From Micromonospora echinaurantiaca (GTDB lineage: Bacteria; Actinomycetota; Actinomycetes; Mycobacteriales; Micromonosporaceae): a DNA stretch of 64,000 nucleotides. Position numbers and translations under genes: made by a program. Numbering within the stretch: the first letter of the stretch is position 1; every line of letters starts with the position of its first letter. Positions 59,396-64,000 of the stretch are shown one piece after another. The stretch spans positions 2,802,501 to 2,866,500 of the forward strand of contig NZ_LT607750.1 of NCBI RefSeq assembly GCF_900090235.1. Reading direction: 5' to 3'. The notes beneath the pieces are model-generated. The model was given only the letters and a program-made list of their open reading frames with translations. It was not told the origin of the DNA and did not search any database.

Positions 59396-60598
59396 GTGAG
59401 CACGCCTTCGGTCACCGCAGCGGCGCTCGGCGCCATCCTCGTCCTGCCCACGGTCGCGGTCGCACCACCGGCGCGGGCCGCCGCCGCGCCGTACGTGCCG
59501 TGTCCGGCGGTGAAGCCGCCGGTGCCGCCGCCCGCCGCGCCGTCACCGCCGCCGGTCGATCCCGCACACCGGGCGGTCGGCGGGCCGGCGCTGGCCACCT
59601 CGGGGCTGGCCGCTCCGGCGGGTGCGCCGAAGGCGCCGGCGGTGACCGCCACCGCCTGGCTGGTCGCCGACCTCGACAGCGGCGCGGTGCTGGGTGGCTG
59701 CGCCCCGCACGAACACCGCACCCCGGCCAGCGTGCAGAAGCTGCTGCTGGCGGCGGCCCTGATGCCCCGTCTCGATCCCACCCTGATGGTCCAGGTGACC
59801 CGGGCCGACCTGCGCGATCTCGACCCGGAGAGTTCGCTGATGGGGGTGATCCCGGGCGGCCGGTACTCGGTGGAGAGCCTGTGGCTGGGGCTGCTGCTCC
59901 AGTCGGGTAACGACGCGGCCAACGCGCTGGCGCGGGTGGGCGGCGGAGCGGCCGGCCGGCCGGGCGGTGTGCAGGCGATGAACGAGGAGGCGCGCCGGCT
60001 GCGCGCGTACCAGACGCACGCCGCGACGCCCTCCGGGCTCGACGGGCCCGGGCAGTACACCAGCGCGTACGACCTGGCGCTGATCGCGCGGGCCACCTTC
60101 GCCCGGGAGGACTTCTGCCGGTACATCGCGACGCGGCGGGCGCAGATCCCGGCGCAGCCGTCGAATCCGGGGTTGGAGCTCGTTCACGATCAGACCCTGC
60201 TCGGCGTCTACCCGGGCACGGTCGGTGGCAAGACGGGCTTCACCGACCTGGCGCGGCAGACGTACGTCGGTGTGGCCGAGCGTGACGGCCGCCGGCTCGC
60301 GGTGACCCTGCTCGGCGCGGAGACCGCGCCGCTGGGCAGCCTGGGCGAGGCGTCCGCCCTGCTGAACTGGGGTTTCGGCCTCCCCGAGGGCGCGTCGGTC
60401 GGCGAGCTGGTCGGGCCGGAGGAGAAGACGTACGACCAGCCCGTGGTCCCGGTCAAGGGCGAGCGGCAGGCCGAGGAGTCGTCGTCGCTGTCGTGGCCCG
60501 CCGGGCTCGGCCTCGGCGCGGCCCTGGCCTTCGCCGTCCTGGTCCTGACGATTCCGTGGTGGCGCCGGGCCGCCCGCCGGGGAGCCGGCGAACGGTAG
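59396..60598 (+). CDS. Membrane-anchored D-alanyl-D-alanine carboxypeptidase (DacA/PBP5 type)
   Basis: The 400 aa protein removes terminal D-Ala from peptidoglycan stems. It has a signal peptide (about 1-29), a Pro-rich linker (residues 38-80) and an S11 domain. The motifs are TPASVQKLLL (nucleophile Ser, S-x-x-K), LLQSGNDAANALA (S-G-N) and VGGKTGFTDLARQTYVG (K-T-G). A C-terminal transmembrane helix (about 367-388) with an Arg-rich tail anchors it. The PBP5-type beta domain is missing; that is common in actinobacteria. GTG 59396 is chosen because the preceding -10 box fits and a signal peptide follows. A 13-bp hairpin terminates the gene. Confidence 0.9.
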   Translation: MSTPSVTAAALGAILVLPTVAVAPPARAAAAPYVPCPAVKPPVPPPAAPSPPPVDPAHRAVGGPALATSGLAAPAGAPKAPAVTATAWLVADLDSGAVLGGCAPHEHRTPASVQKLLLAAALMPRLDPTLMVQVTRADLRDLDPESSLMGVIPGGRYSVESLWLGLLLQSGNDAANALARVGGGAAGRPGGVQAMNEEARRLRAYQTHAATPSGLDGPGQYTSAYDLALIARATFAREDFCRYIATRRAQIPAQPSNPGLELVHDQTLLGVYPGTVGGKTGFTDLARQTYVGVAERDGRRLAVTLLGAETAPLGSLGEASALLNWGFGLPEGASVGELVGPEEKTYDQPVVPVKGERQAEESSSLSWPAGLGLGAALAFAVLVLTIPWWRRAARRGAGER

Positions 60599-60618
60599 GG
60601 CGCCGGCTCGGGACGGTC

Positions 60619-60649
60619 CCGGGGGCCCCGCGGGTTGCGGGGCCCCCGG
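60619..60649 (+). terminator. Hairpin after D,D-carboxypeptidase gene
   Basis: A perfect 13-bp stem (60619-60631 with 60637-60649) around loop GGGTT lies 20 nt after the stop and 18 nt before the next start. There is no T-run. Confidence 0.8.
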
Positions 60650-60667
60650 CATGTGAGGATGCCGCCC

Positions 60668-61717
60668 ATGCGTGCGGTGATCTTCGACGAGTTCGGTGCC
60701 CGGCCCGAGGTCCGCGACGTTCCCGACCCGGTGGCGCCGCCCGGTGGCGCGGTGATCCGGGTCGAGGCCACCGGGTTGTGCCGCAGCGACTGGCACGGCT
60801 GGCAGGGACACGACCCCGACATCCGGCCACCACACGTTCCCGGTCACGAGTTCGCCGGGGTCGTTTCGGCGGTCGGTGCGGGCGTACGCGGTTGGCGGGT
60901 CGGCGACCGGGTGACCGCGCCGTTCGTCTGCGCCTGCGGCCGGTGCCCGGCCTGCCTGGCGGGCGACCAGCAGGTCTGCGAACGGCAGACCCAGCCGGGC
61001 TTCACCCACTGGGGCTCGTTCGCCGAGTACGTGGCGGTGCACGACGCCGAGGTCAACCTGGTCCGGCTCCCGGACGACCTGGACTACCCGGCCGCGGCGG
61101 CGCTCGGCTGCCGGTTCGCCACCGCGTTCCGGGCCGTGGTGGGCCAGGGGCGGGTCGCCGCGGGCGAGTGGGTAGCGGTGCACGGCTGCGGCGGGGTGGG
61201 GCTGTCCGCGGTGATGATCGCGGTGGCGTGCGGGGCGCGGGTGGTGGCCGTCGACGTCGCCCCGGGCGCGCTCGAACTGGCCGCCGGCTGCGGGGCGGCG
61301 GTCTGCCTGGACAGCGGCGCGCTGCCCGGCCCCGGTGCGGTGGCCGCCGCCGTCCGGGAGGCGACCGGCGGCGGCGCCCACCTGTCGCTGGACGCGCTGG
61401 GCAGCCACGCCACCTGCACCGCCTCCATCGAGAGCCTGCGCCGGCGCGGCCGGCACGTGCAGGTCGGGCTGCTCCCCGTCGCCCAGGGTCGGCCGGCGTT
61501 GCCGATGGAGCTGGTCATCGCGTACGAGCTGGAGCTGCTGGGCAGCCACGGCATGCCCGCGCACGCCTACCCGGAGCTGCTGCGGCTGGTCACCGCCGGG
61601 GTGCTGCGCCCGGCCGAGCTGGTCACCCGCACCATCGGCCTGGCCGAGGTGCCCGCGGCACTGGCCACCATGGACCGGCCCGGCGCCGGCGGGATGTGCC
61701 TGATCCGTCCGCACTGA
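60668..61717 (+). CDS. Zinc-dependent alcohol dehydrogenase
   Basis: The 349 aa enzyme is a medium-chain zinc dehydrogenase. The catalytic zinc ligands are Cys38 and later the His-Glu of PGHEFAGVV (preceded by GLCRSDWHGW). The structural zinc has four Cys in CACGRCPACLAGDQQVC. The Rossmann loop GCGGVGLSAVMIA is followed by VVAVDVAPGALEL, where Asp after strand 2 suggests NAD. It would act on an unidentified alcohol or aldehyde. ATG 60668 is preferred over ATG 60659 because GAGG sits at a better distance. It begins just after the terminator of the carboxypeptidase gene. Confidence 0.92.
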   Translation: MRAVIFDEFGARPEVRDVPDPVAPPGGAVIRVEATGLCRSDWHGWQGHDPDIRPPHVPGHEFAGVVSAVGAGVRGWRVGDRVTAPFVCACGRCPACLAGDQQVCERQTQPGFTHWGSFAEYVAVHDAEVNLVRLPDDLDYPAAAALGCRFATAFRAVVGQGRVAAGEWVAVHGCGGVGLSAVMIAVACGARVVAVDVAPGALELAAGCGAAVCLDSGALPGPGAVAAAVREATGGGAHLSLDALGSHATCTASIESLRRRGRHVQVGLLPVAQGRPALPMELVIAYELELLGSHGMPAHAYPELLRLVTAGVLRPAELVTRTIGLAEVPAALATMDRPGAGGMCLIRPH

Positions 61718-62061
61718 GTGGAGCGGCGGTCAGCCGTACCGCGCGGACGCTGGGCTCAGCCCGATCCGGCGTACCGCGGGCTGAACCACGCGCGGAACCG
61801 ACACGGCCCACCCCGCCCTTCGGGGAAGCGTGACAACCCCTGGTCACTCCCACCGGCACGGTCGCCAGATATGGACGCCACGCAGACTACGGAGAGTGTC
61901 CATCTGCTGACGCTAACCGACCGACTGGCTGGTTAGCAGGCCTGATCTACCGGTGCGTTGAGCGAAAGCCGGCACTTACTGTCGCCACCATGCCGACGGC
62001 GGCGGTGAAGCCAGACCACTCGCGGACCGGTGGCGCGACGCCGCCGGTGACAGGAGGACGC
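61718..62061. other. Gene-free region before the last gene
   Basis: A stem TCAGCCCG/CGGGCTGA (61756-61763 with 61777-61784) may terminate the dehydrogenase gene. GCTAACC..GGTTAGC near 61910-61940 is a further loose inverted repeat. Base content falls toward the right end, and AGGAGG at 62052-62057 serves the next start. No gene is supported. Confidence 0.5.
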
Positions 62062-64000
62062 ATGCGAAGTCGCATCTTGTTGGTTGTGCTGATCGCGACA
62101 GTTACGGCAGCGACCGCGGTCGCCTTGAGCGCACCGGCGAACGCTCGGGCGGGCGAAGGGACTGCCTTGGCGGCGGCCCCGGGGGGCAGCTTCACTGGCG
62201 TCTCGCCGGCCCGCCTTCTCGACACCCGATCGGGCCTCGGCGCACCGAAGGGAATCGTCGTCGCAAATGGGCAGGTCACGCTTGGCGTCGCAGGCCGCGG
62301 TGGCATTCCGGCATCCGGGGTCTCCTCGGTCGTGCTGAACGTAACGGTGACCGGACCCGCGAGTGCGGGATACGTGACCGTCTACCCGACGGGTGCGGCT
62401 CGACCCACGGCGTCCAACCTCAACTACAGGGCTGGACAGACTGTTGCCAATCAGGTGGTCGTCGGGCTCGGTACGGGCGGCTCCGTGCGCCTGTTCACGT
62501 CGGCGCGGACGCATCTGCTGGCTGACGTCACCGGCTACTTCTCCACGCCGGACACCGCCTCGGGGCACGCCGGGTTGTTCCACCCCCTCACACCGGCCCG
62601 GCTCGCGGACTCGCGCACCGGTCAGGGATTCACCACCCCCGGTTCGAACACGACCAGGACGCTCCAGGTCACCGGGCGCGGCGGAGTGCCGCCGACGAAC
62701 GTCGGCGCGGTGGCGCTGAACATCACCGTCGCCGCTCCGACCACCGCCGGATTCGTGACGGTCTACCCGAGCGGCCAGTCCCGGCCGGGGACCTCGACGA
62801 TCAACTTTACCCAGCGGGACGTACGGGCGAACCGCACGATCGTCGCCCTGGGCACGGACGGCCGCATCGCCCTTTACAACGCGACCGGCACCACGCCGAT
62901 CATCGTCGACGTGGTGGGCTGGTTCAGCGGCGCCAGCGCTCCGCCGGGCGCCGGCGGGGCCTACTACGTCAGCATGAACCCGGTTCGGGTGGTCGACACC
63001 CGCATCCCGTCGGGCGACCTCGGCGGCGCTCTCGGCCCGCGCGACGCCGGCGTCCAGACCATCGCCGCCCGAGCGGGCGTGCCGACCGGCGCGGGGGACA
63101 CGGTTCCCGTGGCGGTCGTCGGGAACCTCACCGCGGTCAGCCCGACAACATCCGGATACCTCACGGCGTTCCCGCCCGGGTTCGGCAAGGTTGTCGACTC
63201 GGTGCCCCTCGCATCGGACCTCAACTTCGTCAAGGGCGACATCGTGCCCAACATGGTCATGACGCAGCTGCACGCCGGGCTGCTCGGCGTCTACAACAGC
63301 AGCGGCACCACGCACACGCTGCTCGACGTGAGCGGCTACTTCGCCCTGCCCGCGCCCCCGCTGACACTGACCCGGCCGATCCCCGACGCCAACGACCAGG
63401 TTCTGCTCACGATGTCCAGCAACGGCGCGTACTTCGCCACCTCCAGTTGGGCGTCCAACCTGGTCGCCGGCGACACCAACGACCAGCCCGACGCCTTCCG
63501 AGTCGCCTCGAACGGCGTGGTCACCCGAGTGAGCGTGGGTGTCGGCGGAGAACAGGCCGACGGGCCTACCTGGGAGGCGGAGGTGTCCAACGACGGCCGG
63601 TACGTGGCCTTCGTGTCGAGCGCCACCAACCTCGTTCCAGACGACACGAACGAGATGACCGACGTGTTCGTCCGCGACACGGTGGCGAACACCACCACTC
63701 GACTGAGCGTCGGCCCCGGCGGTGTCCAGTCGGACGGCGACAGCTACGGGGTGACCATGTCGAACAGCGGCACCCGGATCGCCTTCACGTCATCCGCGTC
63801 CACCCTCGTCGAGGACGACACGAACGGCGAGGCGGACGTGTTCGTGGCCGACGTGACCACCGGCCAACTGACCCGGGCCAGCGTCACCACGGCGGGCGCC
63901 GAGGGCGACGGGCGCAGCACCTACGGCATCATCTCCGGCGGCGGCGACCACGTCGCCTTCACCTCGTTCGCCGCGAATCTCGTGCCGATGGACACGAACG
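62062..64000 (+). CDS. Large secreted beta-repeat protein, open at right edge
   Basis: ATG 62062 has AGGAGG 4 nt upstream. The frame is open to the window end, 646 codons so far. A signal peptide covers residues 1-30 (LLVVLIATVTAATAVAL). Three related domains follow (about 45-165, 168-305, 310-435). Each begins P-x-R-x-x-D-(T/S)-R (PARLLDTRSG, PARLADSRTG, PVRVVDTRIP) and ends D-V-x-G-Y/W-F. Then PD40/TolB-like blades start: SNDGRYVAFVSSATNLVPDDTN, SNSGTRIAFTSSAS, GGGDHVAFTSFAANLV. The codon use is less GC-rich at the start than in other genes. It is a surface or exported protein; ligand and full length are not visible. Confidence 0.85.
   Translation, partial: MRSRILLVVLIATVTAATAVALSAPANARAGEGTALAAAPGGSFTGVSPARLLDTRSGLGAPKGIVVANGQVTLGVAGRGGIPASGVSSVVLNVTVTGPASAGYVTVYPTGAARPTASNLNYRAGQTVANQVVVGLGTGGSVRLFTSARTHLLADVTGYFSTPDTASGHAGLFHPLTPARLADSRTGQGFTTPGSNTTRTLQVTGRGGVPPTNVGAVALNITVAAPTTAGFVTVYPSGQSRPGTSTINFTQRDVRANRTIVALGTDGRIALYNATGTTPIIVDVVGWFSGASAPPGAGGAYYVSMNPVRVVDTRIPSGDLGGALGPRDAGVQTIAARAGVPTGAGDTVPVAVVGNLTAVSPTTSGYLTAFPPGFGKVVDSVPLASDLNFVKGDIVPNMVMTQLHAGLLGVYNSSGTTHTLLDVSGYFALPAPPLTLTRPIPDANDQVLLTMSSNGAYFATSSWASNLVAGDTNDQPDAFRVASNGVVTRVSVGVGGEQADGPTWEAEVSNDGRYVAFVSSATNLVPDDTNEMTDVFVRDTVANTTTRLSVGPGGVQSDGDSYGVTMSNSGTRIAFTSSASTLVEDDTNGEADVFVADVTTGQLTRASVTTAGAEGDGRSTYGIISGGGDHVAFTSFAANLVPMDTN

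Overview
The window is about 64 kb of very GC-rich DNA with strong third-position GC, frequent GTG starts and tightly overlapping genes. This is typical of a filamentous actinomycete. The 12720-12794 intergenic element and the -10 boxes placed 6-7 nt before start codons are compatible with Micromonosporaceae (Micromonospora or relatives), but that placement is inference. I saw no rRNA, tRNA, CRISPR array, transposase or phage integrase.

Region 1 (1-14028, all + strand) is most of an extracellular/cytoplasmic contractile injection system (eCIS, phage-tail-like particle). In order: a membrane protein tail cut by the left edge, a holin-like three-helix protein, a membrane protein with an HEXXH motif, a Pvc16-like terminator, sheath, tube, a low-complexity protein in the Pvc6 slot, LysM hub protein, gp5/gp27-like spike, PAAR-like tip, gp25-like wedge, a gp6/J-like wedge fused to a beta-propeller, tail protein I, then three membrane proteins. 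The AAA+ ATPase, tape measure and fibre genes are not here and may lie to the left. Nearly all genes overlap by 1-23 nt, suggesting one long operon.

Region 2 (14029-23157) holds single genes: a KDPG-aldolase fragment, DUF1801 protein, ECF sigma factor divergent from a DoxX-like protein, HD hydrolase, acyl-CoA synthetase, M14 carboxypeptidase, lipoprotein and an Nramp-like transporter. Region 3 (23207-28955, - strand) is glcF-glcE-glcD plus malate synthase, a complete glycolate to glyoxylate to malate route. Region 4 (29099-31995) has an alpha/beta hydrolase, a MarR-GNAT fusion and a sorbosone-dehydrogenase-like secreted protein.

Region 5 (32310-36526) is the most novel part. A well-formed leaderless promoter drives two large overlapping genes without an obvious family: a Ser/Thr-rich beta-type protein of 570 aa, and a 678 aa protein with central hydrophobic helices and a C-terminal PD-(D/E)XK-like nuclease signature. 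A YccF membrane protein follows. I read this as a candidate two-component toxin or effector module.

Region 6 (36617-48000) mixes a sulfotransferase, secreted and membrane proteins, a head-to-head pair of broken xylan-degradation genes (acetyl xylan esterase and alpha-glucuronidase tails), a FetB-like permease, a thioesterase, a phosphotransferase, a DUF4185 protein and a NagZ/AmiE-like peptidoglycan recycling pair. Region 7 (48461-54323) is a giant secreted S8 protease with kelch repeats, flanked on both sides by paralogous stand-alone winged-helix regulators. Region 8 (54391-58093) is a divergent AurF-like diiron oxygenase and TetR/DUF4873/SDR/hydrolase unit sharing a palindrome. Region 9 (58247-64000) has a RibD-like reductase, a D,D-carboxypeptidase, a zinc alcohol dehydrogenase and a large secreted beta-repeat protein running off the right edge.
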